Assembly: GCA_964481775.1 (NCBI GenBank)
Contig: CAYZUX010000142.1
Span: forward strand, 1 to 15,688
Length of the DNA stretch: 15,688 nucleotides
DNA from: OLB16 sp964481775
GTDB taxonomy: Bacteria > Hinthialibacterota > Hinthialibacteria > OLB16
Direction: 5' to 3'
Positions 8,383 through 15,313 of this stretch are shown piece after piece; positions within the stretch are counted from its first letter, which is position 1, and each line of letters begins with the position of its first letter. The notes under the pieces were generated by a model. It worked only from the letters and a program-made list of their open reading frames with translations, made no database searches and was not told where the DNA came from. The translations under genes and the position numbers were made by a program.

Positions 8383-8522
8383 CAGCTTGTTGAAAAACTC
8401 GTTCTTGCGATGAGGTTATGGATTCCCGCTTTCGCGGGAATGACGATTTCCGAGGGAATTTGCTTGTCTCGTTATTCCCGCGAAAGCGGGAATCCATGGT
8501 TACCCCATTTTTCAACAGTCTG
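8383..8522. mobile_element. 140-bp MITE-like palindromic element
   Basis: The ends are 15-bp imperfect terminal inverted repeats: CAGCTTGTTGAAAAA at 8383-8397, and the complement of CAGACTGTTGAAAAA at 8508-8522 (13 of 15 positions match). Inside are two 24-bp arms, 8418-8441 and 8474-8497, that are perfect reverse complements. Each arm contains its own palindrome, ATTCCCGC-N4-GCGGGAAT. The ATTCCCGC/GCGGGAAT core is a very widespread intergenic repeat type in bacteria. The element encodes nothing and would be moved in trans. It begins at the base after the CMD-gene stop codon. As RNA it could fold into a large hairpin and act as a transcription end or processing site. No clear target-site duplication was seen. 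Confidence 0.75.
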
Positions 8523-8707
8523 ATAGAGGTTGGTGAGAATCGACAGGCCGGATGACTGGATAATCGACTTGCGCACATGGCCAAGTAATCCTGACAGGAC
8601 CATATAGAGTGTGCCTCTTTTTACGTTTCCGGTCCTTGTGTCGGACAGCCGTATGGCGCGTTGGCAGCGGGAATCCCTTATTTTTTATTCGCGAGGTAAA
8701 GAATAGT

Positions 8708-9814
8708 ATGAAACTGGAAAAAACATTGAATGATGCACGCATGACCGTTGTGCTTACTGGCCGACTCGATGCCGGTACGGCTCCTGTTCTTGGCGAGTTG
8801 GTCGACAGCCAGCTCGAGGACATTACAGAGCTCGTCCTGGATTTTGACGGTCTAGATTATATCTCGTCAGCCGGGCTGCGTGTCATTTTATGCGCACATC
8901 AGAAGATGAGGGCAGCCCATGGAAGTATGGTGGTGAAGAATGTGAGCCAGTCAATCGCCAGCATTTTTGAGATGACCGGCTTTGACAGCATCCTGAATTA
9001 TGAAAGGAAACTCAGGCAACTGTCGGTCACCGGACTGGAGATGATTGCGAAGGGGGCCAACGGTGAATGCTACAAGGTGGATGACGAGACCATCCTGAAA
9101 TTGTATTTCGATTATGCAGACGAAGCTTCAGCCGAAAAAGAAAAAAAACTGGCGAAAAAGGCCTTTGTGGCTGGAATTCCAACCGCGATTTCCTATGAGG
9201 TAGTGGTGTGCGGCAACCGCAAGGGTGTCTTGTATGAAATGCTGAAAGCGGAAACCCTCTCAAAATACGTGGAAAAGAATGTCCATCGCCTGGATGCCGT
9301 GGTGGAGATGTATGTCGAATTCTGCAAGCAGATTCATGGCATTGTGGGTGACCCGAACACGTTTCCGGATGCTGTTACGCTCGCTCGTGGTTACATCGAT
9401 GTCTGTGATCTCTTCAGCGATGGACAGCGAGGAGCTATCAAGGATCGCCTGTTGTCTACTGAAAGGCAAAACACGCTTATCCACTGGGACCTTCATCCGG
9501 GCAATATTATGATGCAGGGGGACACCCCCTGCTTGATTGACATGGGGGATATGGCCATTGGCACACCGTACTTCGACCTGGGACAGATCAAACAGGTCCT
9601 GCATTATTATGCAGGCATGGGTCTCTGCCAGAAGCTAATCGGACTCGACGACGCGATCGCTCTTCGCATGTGGCCGAGGTTTGTCGCGAGCTATTTCAGC
9701 AATCCGGACACGGAGGAGTTGGCGGTGATCGAAGAAAACATCAATTTCTACAGGGCAATCAAGAATGTTTTCCTTTATCTGTGTGGCAGCGGTGGCGAAG
9801 CCATGCGTTCATGA
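8708..9814 (+). CDS. STAS domain fused to an APH-type kinase-like domain
   Basis: This 368-residue soluble protein has two parts. Residues 1 to about 100 are a STAS (anti-sigma-factor-antagonist) domain: GRLDAGTAPVL, then LVLDFDGLDYISSAGLRVIL. Ser53/Ser54 sit where such proteins are phosphorylated by their anti-sigma kinase. Residues about 105-368 have a kinase/aminoglycoside-phosphotransferase fold of the TIGR02172 type: Gly-rich KGANGE (115-120), Lys131 in ILKLY, catalytic HWDLHPGN (His259, Asp261, Asn266) and the metal-binding IDMGD (Asp278). All core catalytic residues are present. I chose ATG 8708 because it begins the STAS fold and has GAGG about 11 nt upstream; the open frame extends to 8609. 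The substrate is unknown: it could phosphorylate a small molecule, its own STAS Ser, or another protein. No sigma factor or anti-sigma kinase is nearby. MITE-related sequence lies on both sides. Confidence 0.82.
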   Translation: MKLEKTLNDARMTVVLTGRLDAGTAPVLGELVDSQLEDITELVLDFDGLDYISSAGLRVILCAHQKMRAAHGSMVVKNVSQSIASIFEMTGFDSILNYERKLRQLSVTGLEMIAKGANGECYKVDDETILKLYFDYADEASAEKEKKLAKKAFVAGIPTAISYEVVVCGNRKGVLYEMLKAETLSKYVEKNVHRLDAVVEMYVEFCKQIHGIVGDPNTFPDAVTLARGYIDVCDLFSDGQRGAIKDRLLSTERQNTLIHWDLHPGNIMMQGDTPCLIDMGDMAIGTPYFDLGQIKQVLHYYAGMGLCQKLIGLDDAIALRMWPRFVASYFSNPDTEELAVIEENINFYRAIKNVFLYLCGSGGEAMRS

Positions 9815-9861
9815 CGCAAGGATTTCATCTTCCAGATGCTTCCCAGAGACATCACTGAATT

Positions 9862-9885
9862 GAGATAGGTTTCCCCGCCTATCTC
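9862..9885 (+). terminator. Stem-loop downstream of the STAS-kinase gene
   Basis: GAGATAGG (9862-9869) and CCTATCTC (9878-9885) form a perfect 8-bp stem with an 8-nt loop, 48 bp after the stop codon at 9814. No T-run follows (CTGCG), so it may only partly terminate transcription or may be unrelated to termination. Confidence 0.35.
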
Positions 9886-9898
9886 CTGCGTGAGTCTC

Positions 9899-9944
9899 GG
9901 CGCGAATGCGGGAATCCACAGTTACCTCCATTTTCAACAGGCTG
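9899..9944 (+). mobile_element. Decayed right end of a second copy of the MITE-like element
   Basis: The stretch reads ..GCGAATGCGGGAATCCA..GTTACC..ATTTTCAACAGGCTG. It parallels 8482-8522 of the intact element (GCGAAAGCGGGAATCCATGGTTACC..TTTTTCAACAGTCTG), including the terminal repeat. The left half and left terminal repeat are missing. It has the same orientation as the intact copy, so the STAS-kinase gene lies between two related ends. Confidence 0.6.
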
Positions 9945-10179
9945 CAAACCCAAAAGCTATGGTTTTCAGAGGTTTTCCGTGTGGATCTCGACTCGGTTGA
10001 CACTGCCTCTGTGATGGCTCTGGCTTGGTTCGCCCCTGGAGAAACCAACGCAGCTCTTCCATGGAGCGGGGATGAATCCCTATATCAACATCGTTGAGGC
10101 AAAGGACATTCCCATCCCCGCGTTTGGCCCCATCGGTCCTGAGTGGTAATTGCTGGATGAATAGAGACATCACGAGATC

Positions 10180-10689
10180 TTAATAATCTTGCCAATCATC
10201 GATCCCAAGTGGTGGTTCGGTGGGTGTGGGTGTCTGCGTGGGTACAGCGGTTAATGAGGGTGTCGGAGTCATGGTGGGTGTGGGGGCGATTGGAGTCTCA
10301 GTTGGACTGGGTGTCGGGGAGCTTGTCGGAGTTGGGAAATTGTCGGCAACCCCTGGATTCGTAACATCCAAGGGATTTCCGGGATCGGACTGTCCCTGGG
10401 TCCAGACTCCATTCGGATCTAGTAGTTCCACACCATTTGTATGTCCATCCTGATCAGAGTCCTTACCAGCAAGTGTGGCTGACCAAACTCTCCCCCCATT
10501 GCGGAAATCAGTTCCAAAATCATTCCTTGCGGGAATACTTGCTGTGTGACATGTGAAGCAGGTAAAGGAGCCGGAGTTGGGAATCCGTGGTAGGTATTCC
10601 GTTTTGCCTGAAGAGGGATGTGATGACACAAACAGTATTACGCCCGTTATAAGCAGGAATTTTTGGATTGCCTGGTTCCTGAAAATCAT
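10180..10689 (-). CDS. Small exported protein with one CxxCH motif, Ca-loop motif and TP-rich tail
   Basis: This 169-residue protein starts at ATG 10689 with GGAGG 6 nt upstream. The open frame runs nine codons further up, but no ribosome site supports that start. An N-terminal hydrophobic signal (FLLITGVILFVSS) directs export. Residues about 36-112 form a compact domain: IPNSGSFTCFTCH with CxxCH at 44-48, then NDFGTDFRNGGRVWSATLAGKD, then the calcium-loop-like DSDQDGHTNGVELLDPNG. The order resembles bacterial temptin-like/thrombospondin-3-like proteins (CxxCH, 'NxFGxdF', 'W', DSDGDGxTNGxELGDP). The CxxCH could bind haem c or form a disulfide with an adjacent His. Residues about 119-158 are a Thr/Pro/Ser repeat linker, followed by the short tail LGIDDWQDY. 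It lies downstream of the beta-helix gene on the same strand, but a 730-bp gap makes an operon unlikely. Function is unknown. Confidence 0.75.
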   Translation of the reverse strand: MIFRNQAIQKFLLITGVILFVSSHPSSGKTEYLPRIPNSGSFTCFTCHTASIPARNDFGTDFRNGGRVWSATLAGKDSDQDGHTNGVELLDPNGVWTQGQSDPGNPLDVTNPGVADNFPTPTSSPTPSPTETPIAPTPTMTPTPSLTAVPTQTPTPTEPPLGIDDWQDY

Positions 10690-10695
10690 GTCTAT

Positions 10696-10700
10696 CCTCC
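10696..10700 (-). promoter_or_regulatory. Shine-Dalgarno site deciding the haem-motif protein start
   Basis: GGAGG on the minus strand lies 6 nt before ATG 10689. This makes the upstream in-frame ATG at 10716 an unlikely start. Confidence 0.75.
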
Positions 10701-10714
10701 ATTTTATGTCAAAC

Positions 10715-10737
10715 ATAATATCTTGACATTTGTCAAG
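10715..10737 (-). promoter_or_regulatory. Palindromic operator candidate next to a TATTAT -10-like box
   Basis: CTTGACA (10722-10728), TT, then TGTCAAG (10731-10737) form a perfect 7+2+7 palindrome. On the minus strand it is immediately followed by GATATTAT, containing a -10-like TATTAT at 10720-10715 about 26 nt before the start codon. If that is the -10, the palindrome occupies the spacer up to -35, a classical repressor position. No good -35 is present at 17 bp. A third TTGACA half-site on the minus strand lies at 10712-10707. Confidence 0.4.
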
Positions 10738-10932
10738 TACGATCTGGCAGGGATTTCAATTGCCTTTTTTCTTGTCAGTGTTTTCCCGGAATCTATTTTT
10801 TACATCTCTTATGCAACAATCATGTTTTTATCTGTGAAGGCTGTCTGGAAAGTGCGCGGGGGGTGAACGAAAAGTAAAGCACCTGTGGAACTACCAAGCC
10901 CTCCTGGATATGGGATCAATCTCCTCTGAATC
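10738..10932. other. Gene-free stretch between haem-motif gene and group II intron
   Basis: No supported gene or RNA was seen here. A 67-codon plus-strand frame (10663-10866) with a hydrophobic stretch overlaps the start of the minus-strand haem-motif gene and has no ribosome site. The bases just left of 10933 should be the 5' exon side of the intron insertion site. Confidence 0.4.
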
Positions 10933-11348
10933 GTGCGCCCGGCAGTGCGCGTTCACTCAGAGGTGAAAGTCCTCTACAGGCCTGGCAGGAGGAGCTATTA
11001 GCCGGACGGCAAGGGTGTCCACCGCAAGGTGAGATCCGAAGGAAGCCGCAGGCAAAGGGCTGGCCCGACGAACAGGAAACACATGTGAGGCGTCGTTGCT
11101 GGATGAGAAGGCGCATCTCTAACTTCCGAACCCTGTCCGGAAAGCAACGGCGTAGATGAGGCGGGGAAGGAAACCTGGTTATGGGCCGGTTTCCTTCTCC
11201 CAAACAAATATCCTTTCTGAAGTCTTCCCAGGTCATTCATCTTATCCCTTTCACTGCCAGCTGACACCAAACTATTTCTACTCCCTGATCCCGGAACCGT
11301 ACGTACGGTCGTGTGAGAGGACCGGGGAGGTGAATCCTCCCGCTCAAT
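10933..11348 (+). ncRNA. ORF-less, internally deleted group II intron
   Basis: The left end is a canonical bacterial group II 5' end: GTGCGCCCGGCAGTGCGC, then AGAGGTGAAAGTCCTCT, GCAAGGGTGTCC, ATCCGAAGGAAGCCG, GACGAACAGGAAACACATG, TGCTGGATGAG and AACGGCGTAGATGAGGC, all domain I landmarks in order. A strong hairpin follows (11163-11175 with 11188-11201). The right end is the usual domain V-VI close: GGAACCGTACGTACGGTCGTG, then GTGAGAGG, then a GGGGAGG/CCTCCC hairpin (domain VI) ending near GCTCAAT. The total is about 416 nt, so domain IV's reverse transcriptase ORF is gone. The 5' strand of domain V, with its catalytic triad, also seems missing: the sequence before GGAACC (CTGATCCC) does not pair with the 3' strand. 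I infer a splicing-dead relic. The boundaries rest on the conserved ends; the 3' end is uncertain by a few bases. Confidence 0.82.
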
Positions 11349-11419
11349 TAAATCTGTAACTGACTTCCGGAAATGGTGTACGCCTGGGATGGAAGAAAAC
11401 CGCAAGGCCCGTAAAAATC
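11349..11419. other. Short spacer between intron and beta-helix gene
   Basis: These 71 bases separate the intron 3' end from the stop of the convergent beta-helix gene. Part of the hairpin at 11415-11448 begins here. Nothing else was recognised. Confidence 0.4.
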
Positions 11420-11448
11420 TCAAGAAGACAGGGACCAGTTTGAGATTT
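11415..11448 (-). terminator. Possible terminator overlapping the stop codon of the beta-helix gene
   Basis: On the minus strand AAATCTCAA and TTGAGATTT form a perfect 9-bp stem around a 16-nt loop, followed by TT. The stem includes the codons Glu-Ile-Ser and the TGA stop. The stem is AT-rich and the T-run short, so termination strength is doubtful. Confidence 0.35.
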
Positions 11449-14400
11449 CCGAGGGAGGTTCGGGTGGCGTTGGGGTTTGAGTGGGGGTAGGGCTAACTGG
11501 ACTCTCGGTGGGTGTAGGAGTGGGTGTTATCGTTGCTGTGGCCGTCGGAGTCGGGAGTCCTTGCACAGCCAGGCATTCCGAGAACTCCGAGGTGTTCCCA
11601 GCTGGATCGGTCGCTGTGGAGGTGATCTGAACGAGTCCCGTGATGGAGTATTCGAAATTTTCGGCAAACGTAGAGATTCCATCACTGTCTGTTGTCGTAG
11701 TGGCTGATCCAATGAGAGTGTTGCCCTCACCATGTCCTGAATTGTCGCAGTCATCGCTGGCGAAGAACTGCAGAAGGTACACAGTCTCCTTGCCGCTCCG
11801 GAGAGTTCCTTCGATAGTGAGCACATCAGAGACAGTTGCTTTCTCCAGAACAGGGTAATTCTGGAAATCGTTGGGGCCTGTATCTGAGTCGATTTCGTCG
11901 TTTGCGGTCACTCCATCATCGCCAAGGTCGATGCCAATTTCCACGTTAGAGGATATGGAATTGCTCAGGATGGGGTTCATCGATCCTGAGATGATGGCAA
12001 CTCCTGCAAGGTTGAATGCTACCGTGTTTCCCTCACCGGAACCGGTGCCACCTAAGAGGTTTCCGGTGGCAGCCTTAATATAGATCCCGGCAGATGCGTT
12101 GCCGATACCGGATCCTCCGGACAAGTCCGTGCCAATCAGGTTGCCTTGGATTTGGTTGCCGGTCGCTTTGCTGTCCAGAAGATGAACCCCAAAGGTCCCG
12201 TTCCCTGATATCAGATTCCCCGCGCCAGTGGTTGCTCCGCCCACAAGGTTACTCGGAGCGTTTTCCAGGAAGATGCCATCGAGCGAGTTCCCAAGTGGAA
12301 GAGTTCCGGTGATATCTGTGCCGATGAAATTGCCTTGGATCAGACAATTACTTGCTTCATCATGAAAAAGGATTCCAGAAAAGCCGTTCCCAGATATGAG
12401 GTTCCGTGCCCCCTCCGTAACCCCGCCAATCAGGCAGCCGACTGCTGCACTGAAGTCGATTCCACGGCTCATGTTCCCTAATGCAGCCATGCCATTTAGG
12501 TCGGTGCCAATCCTGTTGCCCTGGATAAGTGTCCGCCCCGGAGTGTTTGTCATTTTGAACACACGAATACCATTGCCTCCGTTGCCGGAGATCAGATTGC
12601 CTGCATCAGGGGATGACCCACCAATGTAGTTGTCGGAAGCGTCGCTGATCAATACTCCACCGAACCTGTTTCCCAGGCACGCGGTTCCAGTGACATCTGT
12701 ACCAATGAAGTTCCCCTCGATCCGGTTCCCTTTGGCCAGCGGGTGATTAATCCAGACACCGTACTGGTTGGTCCCGGAGAGGATGTTGGACGGTCCGATC
12801 CGGTTCTGCTGGGCATCCTGTATCAGGACCGCATTTTCTCCGTTACCCAAGCTGGCATTCCCAAAGACATTGGTCCCTATCTTGTTCCCGGCAATGGAGT
12901 TGTGCTGCGAAAAGGCGACCAGCCAAATCCCGTTCCTCTTATTGCCGGAGATAAGGTTTCCCGCACCAGGCTGCGTTCCTCCAATCCGGTTCTGGTAAGC
13001 GGTTTCAAGAAGCACTCCACTGACACCATTTCCAAGCGCCGCTGTACCGGTTGCGTCCGTGCCGATGAAGTTCCCATACACCTTGCAGTCAAATGAGCTC
13101 CCTCCGGAGAGAAAGATGCCGCTGGCGGTATTGGCGGAAATGACGTTTCTCGCACCCGGTTCAGTCCCTCCAACCACCAAACCAGCCACCTGACCAAACA
13201 CTCCGTTGACGCTATTCCCTCGTGGCAAGCTCCCGGATGCGTCTGTCCCGATGTAGTTCCCTTGTATGACATTACCGGCGGATTGTTCACCCCCGAGGAT
13301 AAAGATGCCTTCCTCATTTGACGAAATCACATTACGGGCGCCCTGATCCATTCCCCCTATTGTGTTGTTTGGTGAATCGAGGATCTCGATACCGGCTCCC
13401 CCATTGCCAAATGCTGTCACACCATTAGCGTCCACACCAATATAATTTCCCTGAATCAGATTATTTGAAGCGCCATTTTGCAGCAGAATTCCATTCCCAT
13501 TGTTGCCGGAAACCACATTTCTCGATCCCCGGTCAGTTCCTCCGATCAGGTTGTTGGATGCGCTGATGATGGAGATTCCATGGCCGTTTCCAGAGCTCCC
13601 CTTCAGGATGACATCCGGAGTGGTTCCGATCCCATTCCCCAGAATTCGGTTCCCGTCGGAAAGTGGTCCCTGAATCAGCACTCCTCCATCTATGTTCGAG
13701 ACGATCGTATTGGCCTTGTAAGCTTCGGTCCCACCGACGATGTTATTGGCTGCATCAATGATGGCCACACCATAGTGCGCATTAGGTGAGAGTATCTTCT
13801 GTACATCACGGCCAATATTGCAGCCTTCGATGCGGTTACGGACCGCGTTAAGGCCGGTAATGAGCACCCCATGTCCACCGTTGTCATAGATGAAAGTTCC
13901 ACTTTGATCCGTAGCACCACCAATCAGGTTCCCCTGATTATTTTCGATAAGAATTCCATTCTGAAGATTGTGGGCGATGACATTGCCCATCTCACGGATC
14001 GGACCACCAATGAGGTTCTTATGTGTTCGAATACGGAGACCATGCAGTTGGTTCCTCTGGATGGAGTTTCCTTGGACAACGACTCCGGTGCCGTCCGCAA
14101 TCCAGATCCCGCTACGGTCATTACCATAGACAAGGTTGCCCGCCTTAAAGAGTCCTCCGAGGATTGTGTTTTTGGGCCATAGGCCTAATGGAGCGGTTTC
14201 AACCACAATCCCATCGTGGCCATTCCCTAGATCAACGGGTGGCCCGGGATCGGCGAGTGAGTTACCACCGATGATGTTTCCCTGAATGACTGTCCCGCTT
14301 CCGCTCTGGATCCGGACACCCGCCTGGCCGTTTCCCGAAATCACATTGCCCGGTGGACGTCCATACAGAACAGGGGCAGCGGGCATCCCTCCCACCACAG

Positions 14401-15313
14401 TGGTCTGAGCATCCACGATACGGATACCGTCACTCAGATTTCCCAGGTCGACGGATCCACCTGCATCCGTCCCGATGTAGTTCCCCTTGATCGTGTTGCC
14501 GACAGCATTGAAACCTGTAATGGTGATTCCTGTCCCATTGCCCGAGATGACATTCCTCCCCTCGCCATTCGGTGTTCCGATATGGTTGCCCGGGCAAGCA
14601 GCGACAAGAACTCCGTTATTCGTGTTAGGAATCGCGGAGGAGCCACTGACATCAGTTCCGATATAGTTCCCAAGTACTTGGGTTCCAGTTGATCCATCGA
14701 TGATCCAGACCCCATTCCCTCCATTGCCCGAGATGACGTTACGGTCCCCGGAGGTTGTTCCGCCGATCCTGGTACCGGCCGAACCTTTGATGTGGACACC
14801 TGCTCCACCATTGCCATGATCGAAAACGCCTTGGATGAGATCGATCCCGATCCAATTACCCGCCACGACTGTGCCATCGCTCTGTTCAAGCTCGATCCCA
14901 TCGCCACTCCAGCTATTGATGACCAGCCCACGGATAACACTGCCATCCGATCCGGGAGCGAGATGGAGTCCATCCGCTCCGGCACCCGCATTTCCGCCCT
15001 GAACCCCGACCCGGTTGAATCTGCCTTGAGTGGTCCCATCGATGGTGACCGGGCGGAGGATGAAGGGGAGCGGAGCAGTCGGATTGATAACGGGGAATAG
15101 GGGCAGGGGAAAGGGTGGAGGTGTGCTGGTCGGAAGGTCGAAGAAAATGAAAACTGACTCAGGCAGTGATACGCTGTTCGCCTCGAGGATGGCTTGACGC
15201 AGCGATCCGGCGCCACTGTTGTTGGTATTAGTAACAGTGAAAGTAGCACAGTGGGAAACGCTTGTTACAAACAGAAAAAAGGAAGTAACAATGGCCCGTA
15301 TCATTAGTGCCAC
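11420..15313 (-). CDS. Secreted right-handed parallel beta-helix repeat protein
   Basis: This 1297-residue exported protein begins MALMIRAIVTSFFLFVTSVSHCA, a signal peptide, followed by TFTVTNTNNSGAGSLRQAILEANS. That is the usual start of CSLREA-like/NosD-like surface beta-helix proteins. The body is about 16 tandem repeats of roughly 45-75 residues, built on IGGTxxGARNVISGN..NGIxI and IxGNxIGTDxxGxxALGN, typical coils of a parallel beta-helix. A C-terminal Ig-like region follows (GIDLGDDGVTANDEIDSD..NYPVLE, then STATDPAGNTSEFSECLAVQG). The protein ends with a Thr/Pro-rich linker and the short tail EISNWSLSS. The start could be GTG 15313 or ATG 15304; neither has a close ribosome site. Such folds serve as adhesins, polysaccharide-binding or -cleaving enzymes, or structural surface proteins. 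No polysaccharide-lyase active site is obvious, so function stays open. Confidence 0.82.
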   Translation of the reverse strand: MALMIRAIVTSFFLFVTSVSHCATFTVTNTNNSGAGSLRQAILEANSVSLPESVFIFFDLPTSTPPPFPLPLFPVINPTAPLPFILRPVTIDGTTQGRFNRVGVQGGNAGAGADGLHLAPGSDGSVIRGLVINSWSGDGIELEQSDGTVVAGNWIGIDLIQGVFDHGNGGAGVHIKGSAGTRIGGTTSGDRNVISGNGGNGVWIIDGSTGTQVLGNYIGTDVSGSSAIPNTNNGVLVAACPGNHIGTPNGEGRNVISGNGTGITITGFNAVGNTIKGNYIGTDAGGSVDLGNLSDGIRIVDAQTTVVGGMPAAPVLYGRPPGNVISGNGQAGVRIQSGSGTVIQGNIIGGNSLADPGPPVDLGNGHDGIVVETAPLGLWPKNTILGGLFKAGNLVYGNDRSGIWIADGTGVVVQGNSIQRNQLHGLRIRTHKNLIGGPIREMGNVIAHNLQNGILIENNQGNLIGGATDQSGTFIYDNGGHGVLITGLNAVRNRIEGCNIGRDVQKILSPNAHYGVAIIDAANNIVGGTEAYKANTIVSNIDGGVLIQGPLSDGNRILGNGIGTTPDVILKGSSGNGHGISIISASNNLIGGTDRGSRNVVSGNNGNGILLQNGASNNLIQGNYIGVDANGVTAFGNGGAGIEILDSPNNTIGGMDQGARNVISSNEEGIFILGGEQSAGNVIQGNYIGTDASGSLPRGNSVNGVFGQVAGLVVGGTEPGARNVISANTASGIFLSGGSSFDCKVYGNFIGTDATGTAALGNGVSGVLLETAYQNRIGGTQPGAGNLISGNKRNGIWLVAFSQHNSIAGNKIGTNVFGNASLGNGENAVLIQDAQQNRIGPSNILSGTNQYGVWINHPLAKGNRIEGNFIGTDVTGTACLGNRFGGVLISDASDNYIGGSSPDAGNLISGNGGNGIRVFKMTNTPGRTLIQGNRIGTDLNGMAALGNMSRGIDFSAAVGCLIGGVTEGARNLISGNGFSGILFHDEASNCLIQGNFIGTDITGTLPLGNSLDGIFLENAPSNLVGGATTGAGNLISGNGTFGVHLLDSKATGNQIQGNLIGTDLSGGSGIGNASAGIYIKAATGNLLGGTGSGEGNTVAFNLAGVAIISGSMNPILSNSISSNVEIGIDLGDDGVTANDEIDSDTGPNDFQNYPVLEKATVSDVLTIEGTLRSGKETVYLLQFFASDDCDNSGHGEGNTLIGSATTTTDSDGISTFAENFEYSITGLVQITSTATDPAGNTSEFSECLAVQGLPTPTATATITPTPTPTESPVSPTPTQTPTPPEPPSEISNWSLSS
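11975..14795 (-). repeat. About 16 degenerate tandem coding repeats of the beta-helix
   Basis: Counting [IVL]GG or IGP boxes followed by a GN-I-S-N type turn gives 16 units. They run from IGGTTSGDRNVISGN near 14760 to LGGTGSGEGNTVAFN near 12040. Units differ in length, and a few have lost the IGG box (IGTPNGEGRN, IGPSNILSGTN). Diverged DNA copies recur as the complement of GGTT(C/T)CC and CCGATGTAGTT-like stretches. This is protein-level repetition, not a CRISPR or satellite. Confidence 0.75.

Larger units (their letters stand above)
9815..10179. other. Gene-free stretch with a hairpin and a MITE remnant
   Basis: This 365-bp gap separates the STAS-kinase gene from the convergent haem-motif gene. 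It holds the stem-loop at 9862-9885 and the decayed MITE end at 9899-9944. The rest shows only a 25-codon frame at 10072-10149 (MNPYINIVEAKDIPIPAFG...) of unknown meaning. No RNA gene was recognised. Confidence 0.5.

Noticed and set aside
10072..10149. 25-codon frame MNPYINIVEAKDIPIPAFG...
   Set aside because: It reads like protein and could be the tail of a lost gene, but it is too short and unrecognised to annotate.
10663..10866. 67-codon plus-strand frame with a hydrophobic stretch
   Set aside because: It overlaps the start and ribosome site of the minus-strand haem-motif gene, has no ribosome site and matches nothing recognisable.
10923..10963. CCTCTGA (10923-10929) pairing with TCAGAGG (10957-10963) as an exon-intron IBS-EBS contact
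   Set aside because: The intron side belongs to the conserved AGAGG-TGAAAGT-CCTCT hairpin of domain I, and true IBS1 should abut the junction. It is likely coincidence.
11156..11359. 67-codon frame ending PEPYVRSCERTGEVNPPAQLNL
   Set aside because: It is translation of the group II intron 3' end (domain V-VI RNA), a common false gene call.
11975..14795. CRISPR or satellite array suggested by recurring short motifs
   Set aside because: The recurrence follows codon phase and encodes beta-helix coils. Units vary in length and sequence, and there are no constant repeats with unique spacers.
14434..15249. 271-codon minus-strand frame inside the beta-helix gene (Ser/Arg/Met-rich)
   Set aside because: It is an out-of-frame shadow of the repeat gene on the same strand, with low-complexity composition and no ribosome site.
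15240..15313. Lipoprotein signal (..SVSHC) in the beta-helix protein
   Set aside because: The residue before Cys is His rather than Gly, Ala or Ser, so the lipobox is not satisfied.
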